64,000 bases of DNA from NCBI RefSeq assembly GCF_905171775.1, contig NC_053497.1, positions 40,213,781 to 40,277,780 of the forward strand. The letters run 5' to 3'. Made by a program: the position numbers and the translations under genes. Of this stretch, positions 20,813 through 32,150 are shown in pieces. The stretch is from Rana temporaria. Its lineage: Eukaryota; Chordata; Amphibia; Anura; Ranidae. The notes under the pieces are model-generated. The model saw only the letters and a list, made by a program, of their open reading frames with translations, was not told where the DNA came from and searched no databases. How positions within the stretch are numbered: position 1 is the first letter of the stretch; each line of letters begins with the position of its first letter.

Positions 20813-21692
20813 CTGACTGCATATATGATTTTAAGAAAATATACGTATGCAACACACCTGATTGGCTCCCAGCCATGCGCTTTCTCTACAGGAGTAAGTG
20901 TTGCTCTACATGGATTTGCAATTGGCTGATACCAAGTTTAGTTCACTAGTTTCATAGAAAAAAAATACATGTAATAATGTGTTCATGAATACCTGGCTGC
21001 ATGTATTGGTGTCTTTTAAATCTGTATTCAATTAAAATAGTAATTATTTAAATGCAGAAAAAGCTCATTCATTATCCGTCCCAGGGAGCCACTTTGTGCG
21101 TTGATCGAATATTTCACAGAATACAATTAGTAAATTCATGAGGAATTATTGACGTCGTCGTAGCAAAATACAGCCATCGACGCTTATCTACTCTAGGTAA
21201 TGTTCGCATTAATGACAGCGCCTCTTAGGTCTACAGTCTCCATGGAAACAAAGAAATTGTGAATGTTTCATATTTGTCACAATTAGTTCTTCAAGAGTTT
21301 GTGCAGCAAAGCATCACAAAAGATAATATACAAATCTGATTAATTCACTGCACTGCCCTATAGCAACAAATATATCAGAATGGTGTTTGTATGTTAGCCA
21401 CTAGAAGGCGCTCTCAGAGATTTTGTGCAATGACACTGCCTCCCCCTTAACAACTACTGGGAAATTAGCCATGCCAGGAGGGCTTTGTTTTAAGAGAATT
21501 GGATGACTAATAGACTTGCATTGTGAGAAGGAAAAGTAAAGTAGGATCATTGTGTGACAACTCAAAGCAGGAAGCAAAGCCTGAGTACGTAATGAGGAGA
21601 TATATTGCTGAAACAAAGCTTTTAAAACTTGTTTGCTTACCTATATTTTGTAATTTTATCAAACGTAGAGATTTGTAGACTACCACTAGAGG
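20813..21692. other. no recognised feature
   Basis: Non-coding, moderately AT-rich. No terminal repeats, arrays or plausible exons seen. Confidence 0.4.
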
Positions 21693-21753
21693 CAGGGTAG
21701 TTTATCTCAGCCTTTCTTAATCTTTTTACCCCAGCTAAAATAAATGAATATAT

Positions 21754-23480
21754 TGGGGATCAGTGGGAAAACTGCCCCTCTCAAAGTGGTGATAAGTGGG
21801 AAGACTGCCCTCCTTACAGTCATGATCAGTGGGAAGAATGCCCCCCTTACAGTGGTGATCAGTGGGCAGAATGCCCCCTACCGTGGTGATCAGTGGGAAG
21901 AACGCCCCCCTTACAGTTGTGATCCGTAGGAAAAATGCCCCCCTTAGAGTCATGGTTAGTGGGGAGATTGCCCCTCCTACAGAGGTGGTCAATGGGAAGA
22001 ATGCTCCCCTTACAGTGGTGATAAGTGGAAAGACTGCCCCCTTACAGTCATGGCTAGTGGGAAGAACGCCCCGCCACAGTGGTGATCAGTGGGAAGAATG
22101 TCCCCCTTACAGTCATGGTCAGTAGAAGAATGTCGCTCCTACAGTGGTGATCAGTGGCAAGAATGCCCCCCTTACAGTCTTGGTCAGTGGGAAGATAGCT
22201 CCTCCTACAGAGGTGGTCAGTGGGAAGAATGTCCCCCTTACAGTGGTGATCAGTGAGAAGAATGCCCCCCTTCCAGTAGTGATCGGTGGGGAAAAAGCCC
22301 CTTGTACAGTGGTGATAAGTTACACCACTGTACAGGGGGCTTTCTTCACACTGACCATCTCTGTATGGTGGGCAATTCTTCAACCATGGTCAGACGGAAG
22401 AAAGCCCCCTGTACAGTGGTGTAACTGATCACACTGTAAGAGGGACATTCTTCCCACTGAATGCGACTGTAAGGGGGCATTCTTCCCACTTGTCACCACT
22501 GTTAGGGGGCATTCTTCTTACTGAATGTGACTGTAAGGTTGGCATTATTCCCACTGACCACTTCTGTAGGATGGACATTCTTCCACTGACCACAACTGTA
22601 AGGGGGACATTCTTCCAACGGATCAACACTGTAACAGGGCATTCTTCCCACTGACCATGATTGAAGAATAGCCCACCATACAGAGGTGGTCAGTGGGAAG
22701 AATGCCCCCCCCCCTTACAGTGGTGATCAGTGGGAAGAATGCCCCCTTACAGTCGCATTTAGTGGGAAGAATGCCCCCCTTACAGTGTGATCAGTGGGAA
22801 GAATGCCCCCTTACAGTCGCATTCAGTGGGAAGAATGTCCCTCCTACAGTGGTGATCAGAGGGAAGAATGCCCTTCTCTTACAGAGGCGATCAGTGGGAA
22901 GAATGCCCCCTTACAGTTGCATTCCGTGAAAAGAATGCCCCCCCCTACAGTGGTGATGAGTGGGAAGAATGCCCCTCCTACAGAGGTGGTCAGTGGGAAG
23001 AAAGCCCCCTTACAGTTTTGATTAGTTGAAAAAATATTCCCTCTTATGCCCCGTACACACGATAGGATTTTCCGATGAAAAAAGTAAATCGGAGTAAAAA
23101 ATAGAACATGTTTTAAATTCTTCCGATGGAAAAAATCCATGCATGCTCAGAATCAAGTAGACGCATGCTCGGAAGCATTGAACTTAATTTTTCTCGGCTC
23201 GTCGTAGTGTTTTACGTCACCGCGTTTAAGACGGGCGGAATTTAGTCTGACAGTGTGTATGCAAGACAGCTTGAATGGAATTCCGAAGAAAAAATCCATT
23301 GGGTTTTAGACCATCGGATACTCCAATCCAATCGGATACTCCAATCGTGTGTACGCAGCATTACAGCGGTGTTCAGTGGGAAGGATGTTCCTAAATACAG
23401 TGGTGGTCAGTGGGAAAAGTGCCCCCCCTTACAGTGGTGACCAGTGGGAAGAATGTCTCCCTTACAGTGGTGGTCAGAAT
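21754..23480. repeat. 33-bp minisatellite with orientation switches
   Basis: Units of about 33 bases: GATCAGTGGGAAGAATGCCC followed by CCCTTACAGTGGT. Orientation is forward from 21754 to about 22325, mixed to 22425, inverted from about 22430 to 22660, then forward again. A Harbinger-like MITE at 23047-23360 interrupts the last part. All frames of up to 109 residues here are repeat artefacts. Confidence 0.9.
23047..23360. mobile_element. PIF/Harbinger-like MITE, TTA duplication
   Basis: Left TGCCCCGTACACACGAT and inverted right TGCTGCGTACACACGAT, with TTA at 23044-23046 and 23361-23363. It sits inside the minisatellite. Central text GCATGCTCGGAAGCATTGAAC is shared with 36249-36500. Confidence 0.82.
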
Positions 23481-23645
23481 TAAGCTAAAAAGATTGTTGG
23501 TGTCATTCCACCGGCTCTCCAATGTGGCACTGGACTCAGAACTACAGTATGTAGGTACCATCAGATGGGAGGTTAATCGCGCACAGCTCAAGGAATCCCT
23601 AACAACATCTGGAGGAGCCCTAGCTGAGAATGGCTGCTCTATACA

Positions 23646-24045
23646 GCATAATTGCTTAGCAGATGTCTTATTTTCATTTTAGATGTATCTAAAGTTCTAT
23701 TCTGGTGATTTGGTTCCAGCATTATTATAAGATATAGCAAGATGCGGTTCCTAGATGTCCTTCGTTTTTTCCGTGGCACTGGTAGTATGTTTATGAGTTG
23801 TGGTTTTTATAGATAGACCAGACTTGGCTGAATTGTAGTCTTAGAATTCCAGTAGGATGTATAAATAAATTGGTGCCTCGTTTCTTATACTTTGGCAAAC
23901 TAAGCCCTGATTTGAACGGTACCATCGCCTTATAATTTATACTCTTTGCAATGATTTTAGAAGAGTTTGGTATCCTATTATTGTATCATCTCTCAATCAC
24001 TGAGCCAAAGCTCCCTGCAGCTTTTGTACTTCGACGAGGAAAGTA
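23646..24045. other. no recognised feature
   Basis: Non-coding sequence between the minisatellite and a foldback element. Confidence 0.4.
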
Positions 24046-24048
24046 ATA

Positions 24049-24785
24049 GGCCCGGATTCACAAAGGATTTACGACGGCGTATCTGGAGATACGCCGCCGT
24101 AAGTCCGAATGTGAGGCGTCGTATCTATGCGCCTGATTCAAAGAATCAGATACGCCAGAATTTGTCCAAGGTACGACTGACATAAGTTTCTTACACCGTC
24201 GTATCTTGGGTGCATATTTACGCTGGCCGCAAGGGGCGCTTCCGTATATTTCCGCGTTGAATATGCAAATGACCTAGATACTCTGATTCAGAAACGTACT
24301 TGCGCCCGTCGGATTTAGCTACGTCGTTTACGTAAGGCGTCGGTCCGGCGTAACTTTACCCCTCATAAAGCAGGGGTAAGTCATGTTAAGGTATGGACGT
24401 CGGAACAGCGTCGTATTTAACGTCGTTTGCGAAAGTCAGATGGGGATGGGCGTAGGTTACGTTCACGTCAACTAAGCATTGAGCTGGTGTAACTTAGGGA
24501 GAAAATTTTACGTGATACTGAGCATGCGCGCGCATGCGCGCGCATGCGCCGTTCGTTAGGCGCGTCATTTACGTGGGGTCACGATTCATTTCCATACAAC
24601 ACGCCCCCTACCAGCCTACTTTGAATTAGGCGGGCTTACGCCGGCCCATTTACGCTACACCGCCGCAACTTACGGAGCAAGTGCTTTGTGAATACTGCAC
24701 TTGCCTGTCTAAGTTGCGGCGGCGTAGCGTAAATAGGATACGCTATGCCCGCACAAAGATGCGCCCAGGTACGTGAATCTGGCCC
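24049..24785. mobile_element. foldback element, GGCCCGGATTC ends
   Basis: Ends GGCCCGGATTCAC and GTGAATCTGGCCC with ATA on both sides (24046-24048, 24786-24788). Terminal hairpins GATTTACGACGGCG/ACGCCGCCGTAAG are evident. A GCGCGCATGCGC alternating run lies at about 24526-24549. Confidence 0.82.
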
Positions 24786-25034
24786 ATAAACTCCATCCAC
24801 TGGATATAAAGCTGACCTGTGTGCCAGTTACAGCTCTTACTCTACCAGGAAGACAGATAAGTAGTACCCACAAGGACGTATTTATACTTGGAAGACCTGA
24901 GGTGCGCAATTATCCAAATAGCAACCTTAGTTCCTGTCATAGTTCTCTTGCCCATCTCACACTTCATAACTGGTGCATAACTGTGATGGGCACTCTGATT
25001 TACTGACAGTGACGGAGATGCATGGGGTGGCTGT

Positions 25035-25270
25035 CAGGGCTGATCCTAGGCGGGTGTGCCGGGTGCAGTGCACCCGAGGTGCCACAGAGGTGGGGGCGCT
25101 GAAGCGCAAGAGTGCGCTTCAGGGTAACAAAGACTTCTTAGGGGAGCATCTCTGAGTCGTTGCCATAGAAACATTTGTAAAGGGGACGAGTTGGTAAGAT
25201 GACCACGCCCATGTGGGGGCACCAGAAATATTTCTGCACCCAGGCGTCTGTGACCCTAGAATCGGCCCTG
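25035..25270. mobile_element. hAT MITE with 8-bp duplication
   Basis: CAGGGCTGATCCTAGGCG at left and TCGGCCCTG at right; GTGGCTGT occurs exactly at 25027-25034 and 25271-25278. An 8-base duplication with CAGGG ends is diagnostic of hAT. At 236 bases it is non-autonomous. Confidence 0.88.
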
Positions 25271-25306
25271 GTGGCTGTAGATGGGATCTAAAGTTTCTAT
25301 TTATAT

Positions 25307-25400
25307 GTAGCGCACCCCCTATGGAGCCGCTGGTGAATTTGGTCCTATTTCCCCGTTTAAAACACACACTGACAGGCACACAGCATTTTCCTCATACAAC
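25307..25400 (+). mobile_element. LTR fragment related to 59085 solo LTR
   Basis: TGTAGCGCACCCCCTATGGAG then CCGCTGGTGAATTTGG parallels TGTAGCGCTACCCCCGGAGG and CCGCTGGTTAGATTTGG at 59085. Similarity fades within 60-100 bases. Confidence 0.5.
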
Positions 25401-25945
25401 AGTCTAGGGTTTCTTTTTAGGGTGTTAATTGGAACATGAACTTGGATAGGGATAGGGAGCATTTGGTACCCCAATGAACTGCCAAATTTGAGGACTATTC
25501 AACTTCTGGCTACCCTTCACACATTGCTTGTTGTGCTTCTGGCTGCACTGCATCCATTTAATGTCCCACAGGGTTTCTAATTCTGCTGGTGACTTCTACT
25601 TCCTCAGGAGGTTAAAAGATACATCTTCACTTCTCACCATTGGGGGTCATTTACTCACTTAGACACAGGTTCACAGTTTGCCACCTTATGATATTCACCA
25701 GGCTTTTCCTAGTGAGGGAGATGTAGACTCACACCACCACAGGACAGTTGGACTCCTTCCCACTAACTTCCTCCTGGCTCTCTCCAATGAGCTTCCTCTT
25801 GACCCAGCTTGATCCCTGGACAATGGATCTGCGAATAGGCCCTCCCCAGCTAAACCTAGTCTTCCCAAGGACTTTTCTAGCACTCCTGCCCCAGGAGCGG
25901 ACCCATACAATAGTCCTCTCCCCCCCCCTAACCATACCAGGCCAC
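25401..25945. other. no recognised feature
   Basis: Two overlapping minus-strand frames (86 and 126 residues) cross 25695-26109 but share no motif with a family I know, and the downstream half overlaps a dispersed repeat. Confidence 0.4.
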
Positions 25946-26520
25946 AGGCCCTCAACGGGGGTGCTTTGGGGCTGCATGCCCGGATAAGGGTCTAATATGG
26001 ATTTTGGGGGGGGGACCAATGCCGTTTTTTTTTTAAGTTTGGCGTGTGGTTTATAAATCCATACCAGACCTAGGGTCTGGTATGGATTGGGGGAGCCGTT
26101 TATTTCCATATTGCGGGCAATGATATTGTATTGCTGCAGCAGGTTCTATACACGGTACAGATGCACCACTTTACAGACAGACTTAGGGGACCCCCCAGAG
26201 ACTATATTTAAAGGAATTTTTCATTTTTATTTCACTTTAAGCATTATTAAAATCACTGCTCCTGTAAAAACGATCTTTTTAAAACAAAAAATGTTTGCAT
26301 TGATACATGTCTCCCAGGGCAGTACCCGGGGCCCCCATACCCTTTTTATGGCCAATAACTTGCATATAAGCCTTCAAAATTAGCACTTTTGGTTTTTAAA
26401 GTTCGGGTCCCATAGACTTTATTAACTTTTAGAGTTTGCGGTTCGGGTCCATATTTTTGTGATGTTTGAAAGTTCTGGCGCGAACCGGACCGAGGCGGGT
26501 GTTTGTTCCAAATCTAATTG
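25946..26520 (+). repeat. dispersed repeat (GGTATGGATT / GCGAACCGGACCG)
   Basis: Contains AATCCATACCAGACC, CTGGTATGGATTGGGGG, GGGGACCCCCCAGAGAC, GATACATGTCTCCCAGGGCAG and a 3' part with GTTCGGGTCC...GCGCGAACCGGACCG. I recall these blocks in this order from frog genomes, but not the family name. Not coding. Confidence 0.4.
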
Positions 26521-27176
26521 CTAGCTCTGTTTCTTCTCATCTTGTAGCCTCCCTCCTCCTGCCACAAAATGGTTGCTGGGGTTTTTGGGGTGACTAACCT
26601 TACATGAGGCCCTCTATCATTATATTTCAGCTCTTTAATTGAGTTTCCTGTCATTCCTCCTCTCAGCCTATGTCATGAAGACAGAATGGAGCCTTGGTGT
26701 GATGATGCATATCTAGAGGGGGGGGGGTCAGAGATTTTTATGTAATTAGGTATTTATTGTAAAGACTTCTCAGTGAGTAATGTAATCTATGCTATGTCCA
26801 ATTTAATATCTTGGTTATGGATTTCTCCTTTTTGGGTCATAAGGCCCTGGGAGATAGATAGATGCATTGCACAGCTCCTAGAAATGTTCCCCTGCACAGC
26901 TTGACTCAGTATATCATGCACGCTTCTCTCTCGGCTGAGTCATCGCTGGTGTCATGCACAAAGCAATGAGGTCCCATGGGCTGCCTTGCTGGCTAACTCT
27001 CTTCAAATGATAAGCTTTGGAGCGTCTGTGGATTCGATCTAGAGGTTCATCCTAAGTCGAGTAGGGCTGGGTTGAATTGGCTGTGAGCCTCTTGTAGCTC
27101 TCTGAGCACCTAGCAGAGTAGAGGAGGCAAAAACGGTCACCGTTTACTTTATACTTTAGGCTGAACTCACAAAACT
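26521..27176. other. no recognised feature
   Basis: Non-coding; a G run at 26720 and GATAGATAGATG near 26854. Nothing further. Confidence 0.4.
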
Positions 27177-27372
27177 TTAAAGCGGAACTAAACTCTCCTA
27201 TTCTTTTCAGCCAAGGAAGCTGCCATCTTGGCCTCTGTTCGGTAAGGAGCTTTTATTGCATTTCGTCATTCTTCTGTTTGATCTGCAACTGCCGTGGTGC
27301 TGCACACATGATCAGTTATGACTTCAGCCATTGGATGTTTGACAGTTTGGTTCAGAGTACAAACAGCATGCC
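27177..27372 (+). mobile_element. Kolobok-like MITE left end
   Basis: TTAAAGCGGAACTAAACTCTCC at 27177 has the family start; no inverse end is found before the Tc1 fragment, so it is truncated. Confidence 0.5.
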
Positions 27373-27651
27373 GGAGACCTTGTAACACTAATGAGTCACA
27401 TGACACCGGGGAGGGAAAATGGCTAATTGGGCCCAATTTGGAAATTTTCACTTTTGTTGCCAGCGGTTTAGACTTTAATGGCTATGTGTTGAGTTATTTT
27501 GAGGGGACAGCAAATTTTCACTGTTTTACAAGCTGTACATTAACTACTTTACATTGTAGCAACGTGTAATTTCTTCAGTGTTGTCACAGGAAAAGATAGA
27601 ATAAAATATTTACAAAAATGTGAAGGGTGTACTCACTTTTGTGAGATACTG
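27373..27651 (-). mobile_element. Tc1-like transposon terminus
   Basis: Plus-strand text ending GGTGTACTCACTTTTGTGAGATACTG at 27651 is, on the minus strand, the CAGTATCTCACAAAAGTGAG terminus of a vertebrate Tc1 family. TTGAGTTATTTTGAGGGGAC-like, TTGCTGCCAGCGGTTTAGAC-like and CACATGACACCGGGGAGGG blocks follow in family order. The transposase gene and the other end are absent. Confidence 0.78.
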
Positions 27652-27807
27652 TGTGTACGGAAAAGTTAAAAAGCTTTGAAAGGGGTGAGTGTTACTGTGG
27701 GGAGAAAATGTGGGCCAAATGATGGAGCAATCACTCGTAAACAAACCGGCGTCATGTCCGGTTCCTCTCTCCCCTCTCTGTACCGATCGGTACAGTCAGG
27801 GCCATCT

Positions 27808-28075
27808 TACTGCGACGGGTGTACGTACGTACGTTCGTGAATCGGCGTATCTTGCTCATTTACATATTCGACGCGTAAATCCACGTACGCGCCCCTAACG
27901 GCCAGCGTAAATATGCACATAAGATACGATGGAGTAGGAGACTTACGCCGGTCGTATCTTAGCCAAATTTAAGCGTATCTGGTTTCCAGAATACGCTTAA
28001 ATATACGACGGTGCACATTCGGACTTACGACGGCGTATCTACTGATACGCCGTCGTAAGTCTTTTTGAATCCGGC
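27808..28075. mobile_element. foldback element, right-half fragment
   Basis: From TGCGACGGGTGTACG to TTTGAATCCGGC. Shares GGCCAGCGTAAATATGC, AGATACGA...GGTCGTATCTTA hairpins with the 49553 and 24049 copies. The left half is missing. Confidence 0.7.
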
Positions 28076-28094
28076 TAAATATTTCTACTTTACA

Positions 28095-28442
28095 GCGTGT
28101 CAATTGCCACCGTCCCGTCACCAGATTCAGCGTGTCACTTGCCATCGTCACCTGTCAAATTCAGCGTGCCAATTGCCACCCGTCCCCTAACACCAGATTC
28201 AGTGTGTCACTTGCCACCTTCACCTGTCACCAGATTCAACGTGTCAATTGCCACCCATCCCCTGGCACCAGATTCAGCCTGTCACTTGCCATTGTCACCT
28301 GTCAACAGATTCAGCGTGTCACTTGCCATTGTCTCCTGCCACCAGGTTCAGTGTGTCACTTGCCATCGTCACCTGCCACCAGATTCAGCGTGTCACTTGC
28401 CACCCGTTCCCTGCCACCAGATTCAGCGTGTCACTTGCCACC
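28095..28442 (+). repeat. 38-bp minisatellite
   Basis: About nine units of CAGATTCAGCGTGTCACTTGCCA followed by a variable CGTCACCTGCCAC. The 150- and 124-residue frames (VCHLPSSPV cycles) are array artefacts. Confidence 0.88.
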
Positions 28443-28683
28443 TATATCCTGGCTCTCTCTCCCTCCTTTCAGCTGGGCATGCTGGGGGCTGCAGTTTCCC
28501 TCTTAGGATTGCTGGGGCTTGCCAGTCCTCGGGACTACATGTCCCATGATCCTCCTTTGTGCTCTTTTTTTTGGCCAATGGGAAGGAGAGGGCTCCGCTC
28601 CCGAGTACAGCAGCATGAGGGCCTGACCACCAAAATTTCCCAGGGTCCACCCACTGGCCACCCCACCAAATCCAATGTGAATG

Positions 28684-29294
28684 GAGAGGAAAAAAATATT
28701 GATTTTGCAAAAAATTGTGGGAAAAAAATTACAACTTCAAAAAAACTCACCATGCCTCTTATTAAATACCCTGGAATGTCTACTTTCAAAAAAAGGGGTC
28801 ATTTGGGGGGATATTTGTACTTTCCTGGCATGTTAGGGTCTCAAGAAATGAGATAGGCCGTCAGTACATTAGATGTGATCAATTTTGAGAGATTGGCACC
28901 ATAGCTTGTGGATTCTATAACTTTCACAAAGACCAAATAATATACACCGTTTGGTTTGAATTATTTTTACCAAAGATATGTAGCAGTATATATTTTGGCC
29001 AAAAGTTATGAAGAAAAATTACTAACTTGCAAAACTTTATAACAGAAATGAAGAAAAATGATTTTTTTATAGAATTTTTAGTCTTTTTTCTTTTATAGCA
29101 CAAAAAATTCAAAACCCAACGATGATTAAATACCACTAAAAGAAAGCTCTATTTGTGGGGAAAAAAGGACAAAACTTTCATAGGGGTACAGTGTTGCATG
29201 ACTGAGTAATTGTTATTCAAATTGTGAGAGCACTGAATGCTGAAAATTGGTCTGGTTGGAAGGGGGTTTAAGTGCCCAGTGGTCAAGTGATTAA
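28684..29294 (+). mobile_element. TTAAC-ended element, 3' fragment
   Basis: Co-linear with 6760-7313: TTGGCACCATAGCTTGT, AACTTTCACAAAGACCAAAT, TTTTGGCCAAAA, ATACCACTAAAAGAAAGCTC and ending CCAGTGGTCAAGTGATTAA. The 5' part is missing. Includes 60 bases (GGGGTACAGTGTTGCATGAC...) lacking in the 6760 copy. Confidence 0.72.
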
Positions 29295-29569
29295 AACATC
29301 TGTAACCACTTTATTACCAGGCCATAGCCCAAAAATTGCTCTCTTGCGCACTTTGTCATTGCAGCTGATCACAGATCGAGGCAAAGGGCCAATCACAGTG
29401 GTCCTTTACCATGTGATCAGCTGTGTCCAATCACAGCTGATCAGATGTAGACAAACTTGGCGGTTATCTGCGTTCCTTTCCTCATGCGCTGTCACTGTGT
29501 GAGGATAGGAGAGCCTGTTAGCGGCAAGGCTGACTGGGCACATTTACACTTATAATCAGGGAACTAATT

Positions 29570-29720
29570 ATCAGTGCAGCCCCATTCATGCCAATCAGTG
29601 CTCATCAGTTCAGCCTTGTCAGTGCCTCCTCATCAGTGCTCATCAATGCCACCTCATCAGTGCAGCCTCTCCAGTGACCATCAGTGCAGCTTCATCACTG
29701 CAGCTTCGTCAGCACACATC
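29570..29720 (+). repeat. CATCAGTGC-rich minisatellite
   Basis: Irregular repeats of CATCAGTGC with CACCT, AGCC or TCAT spacers within the TTAAC-ended element. Confidence 0.65.
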
Positions 29721-29817
29721 AGTGAAGAAAAAACAGAAACTAAGATTTTTTTTTATTTTTTTACATTTTCAGTCTTTTTTCATTTGTCTAGCAAAAAGTA
29801 AAAAAACACAGTGGCGA

Positions 29818-29936
29818 TTAACCACTTAAGGACCGCCTCCTGCACATATATTTGTCAGTTAAATTGACGCAGTGTTGAATCGCAAAAAGGGGCAAGGTCC
29901 TTTAGCTGCATTTTGGTCCGGGTCTTAAGTGGTTAA
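29818..29936. mobile_element. nested TTAA MITE, 119 bp
   Basis: TTAACCACTTAAGGACC at left and GGTCCGGGTCTTAAGTGGTTAA-type right end, TTAA on both sides. Removing it and one TTAA joins GGCGATTAA to ATACCACC, matching the uninterrupted copies at 7203 and 29125. This proves insertion into TTAA. Confidence 0.85.
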
Positions 29937-30102
29937 ATACCACCAAAAGAAAGTTCCACCTGTCTCAAAAAAATGATACAAATTTAATTTGGGTACAGTG
30001 GTGCATGACCACACAATTGTCATTCAAATTGCAACAGCTCTGAAAGCTGACAATTGGCCTGGGCAGGAAGGGGGTGAAAGTGCCTGGTATTGAAATGGTT
30101 AA

Positions 30103-30731
30103 TGACATCATGTGTAACAGCAGTCAATCTACTTCCAGCTATCAGTAACTAAGTGCATTTAGGCTAATGAGAGATGATCTCTGATTGGTCGCTGTGGGCA
30201 GCTGCACTTTGGCCACAGCTCATTAGAGCCTTGTTGTCTCTCTTGGTAATGTGGGGTTAAATGTTTGATGCTTTGGGAATATCTCTTTAGAATCCGCCCA
30301 CACTCCGAATATGATATTGCCATGAGAATTCAGAGAGTATTCCCCACACCTCCATACCCCCTCCCCTGCCCCGGGTGGGAATTATGGAATTTTTGGAATC
30401 TGAGTTATTTTAAACACCAAGGGAGAATCACCAGAGACGGATCATCTCATCCTCGTATTTTTAGATATTTATAGCTCCACTTTTGCCGCGGGTTATTAAT
30501 TATTTTGTCATCAGTTGAAGCTCGGAATAGTAGAGCGTTGCATCGTCACAGAACTATCTTTGTAATACCATCTATGTGTCTGAACTACTGAAACTAATGT
30601 GACCAATCTAACTACTGGCAACCCCCCAACAAAAAAAATATTTTTTCATGTTTTTAGTTCATTCAGTTTTGAGTACTATAAGCAGCAAAGTCAGTTCTTC
30701 TTTCAGACACTTTCCTACTTTTAAATATATT
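30103..30731. other. no recognised feature
   Basis: Non-coding. A 61-69-residue frame at 30265 has no recognisable domain. No repeat structure seen. Confidence 0.4.
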
Positions 30732-31469
30732 GGCCCAGATTCAGGTAGATCCGCGCAATATTTGCGTGGGCAAAGGGCAACGATTTTTGCTCTGCGCCCA
30801 CGCAAATATTTTGATTTGCCCGCGATTCACTGAGCAGTAGCTCCGTAAATTGCGCGGGCGCTATGCTAATTTGCCCTGCGTAAGGGCGCCTAATGTAAAT
30901 GATCCCGCCGGGGGCTGGAATCATTTAAATTAGGCGCGCTCCCGCGCCGAGCGAACAGCGCATGCTCAGTCGGGAAACTTTCCCGACGTGCATTGCGGCA
31001 AATGACGTCGCAAGGACGTCATTTGCTTCTAAGTGAACGTGAATGGCGTCCAGCGCCATTCACGAATCACTTACGTAAACGACGTGAAATTTAAATTTCA
31101 CGAGCGGGAAGGGTGGCTATACTTTAGCATTGGCTGCGCCTACTATGAGTAGGAGCAGCCTTACGCTAAAGTCGCCGTACGGAAACTCCGTACCTTGCGT
31201 GCGCAGGGCCCGCGCAACTTTTGTGAATCGGTGGTAGTATGCAATTTGCATACTATACGCCGATCACAATGGCCGCGCCCCCTAGCGCCCAACGCAAGAA
31301 TGCAGCCTGAGATATGAAGGCATAAGGAGGCTTATGCCTGTCATATCCTAGGCTGCAGTCCGCGTAGCGATGTTCCTGAATCAGGGGCATTCGCTACGCG
31401 GGAGCAAAACAGCTATTGCGCCGCGCAACCATCGGTTGCGCGGGCGCAATAGCTTCTTGAATCTGGGCC
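30732..31469. mobile_element. foldback element, GGCCCAGATTC ends
   Basis: Ends GGCCCAGATTCAGG and CTTGAATCTGGGCC. The flanks ATATT and AATAT are palindromic, so the duplication cannot be read unambiguously. The CATGCTCAGTCGGGAAAC and GACGTGCATTGCGG core is shared with 15081. Confidence 0.78.
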
Positions 31470-31519
31470 AATATTTTCACTGATTGCGTTTTTTGGGTGT
31501 TATTATTGCAGTACTTACC

Positions 31520-31785
31520 TTAACCACTTGACCACTGGGCACTTAAACCCCCTTCCTAACCAGACCAATTTTCAGCTTTCGATGCTCTCACATTTTGAAT
31601 GACAATTACTCAGTCATACAACATTGTGCCCATCTGAAATTTTTGTCCTTTTTATCCCACAAATAGAGCTTTCTTTTGGTGGTATTTGATCACCTCAGGG
31701 TTTTTTATTTTTTGCGCTATAAAAGAAAAAACACTGAAAATTCTGTAAAAAAAATTAAATAAAAATCTAGTTTCTGTCATATTAG
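31520..31785 (-). mobile_element. TTAAC-ended element fragment, inverted
   Basis: TTAACCACTTGACCACTGGGC at 31520 is the inverse of the 7313 and 29294 ends, followed by inverse AGACCAATTTTCAGC, ACTCAGTCATACAACA and GTGGTATTTGATCACC blocks. It stops at the following microsatellite. Confidence 0.72.
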
Positions 31786-31786
31786 C

Positions 31787-32036
31787 AGGTATTGCGGAGT
31801 ATTGCAGAGTATTGGGGGTATTGCAGAGTATTGGTGGTATTGCAGAGTATGGGTGGTATTGCAGAGTATGGGGGGTATTGCAGAGTATGGGGGGTATTGC
31901 AGAGTATGGGGGGGTTATTGCAGAGTATGGGGGGGTTATTGCAGAGTATGGGGGGGGTTATTGCAGAGTATGGGGGTTATTGCAGAGTATGGGGGGGGTT
32001 ATTGCAGAGTATTGGTGTTATTGCAGGGTATTGCGC
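31787..32036 (+). repeat. ATTGCAGAGTATGGGGG minisatellite
   Basis: About 13 units of 18-20 bases, with a G run varying from 2 to 7. Frames of 82-119 residues (AEYGGVI cycles) are artefacts. Confidence 0.92.
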
Positions 32037-32150
32037 ATGGAGGGATGGCTGGATCTGTGACTGCATTTGATTCCGGGAGCGCGCCCCAGGGGGCGCGCAA
32101 GAGGAGGATTCTGGGAGGACTCGCTGTAGACGTCTTTTGTGACAAAGAGG

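Larger units (their letters stand above)
21693..23645 (+). mobile_element. candidate hAT-type carrier of a minisatellite
   Basis: Left edge CAGGGTAGTTTATCTCAGCC and right region AGCTGAGAATGGCTGCTC are loosely inverted, and the array lies between them. I could not confirm an 8-base duplication, so the element call is tentative; the array itself is certain. Confidence 0.35.
29302..30102 (+). mobile_element. TTAAC-ended element with nested 119-bp MITE
   Basis: Starts TGTAACCACTTTATTACC (decayed TTAACCACTT) and ends GTATTGAAATGGTTAA. The middle carries CATCAGTGC repeats (29570-29720) and the 3' block matches 7200-7313 and 29120-29294. A small TTAA element at 29818-29936 splits it. Confidence 0.6.

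Noticed and set aside
21862..22428. Frames of 87-109 residues reading SGKNAPLTVV
   Set aside because: Translation of the 33-base minisatellite, which is a multiple of three in some units and keeps frames open.
28097..28856. 150- and 202-residue frames
   Set aside because: First halves are a 38-base minisatellite and second halves are transposon sequence.
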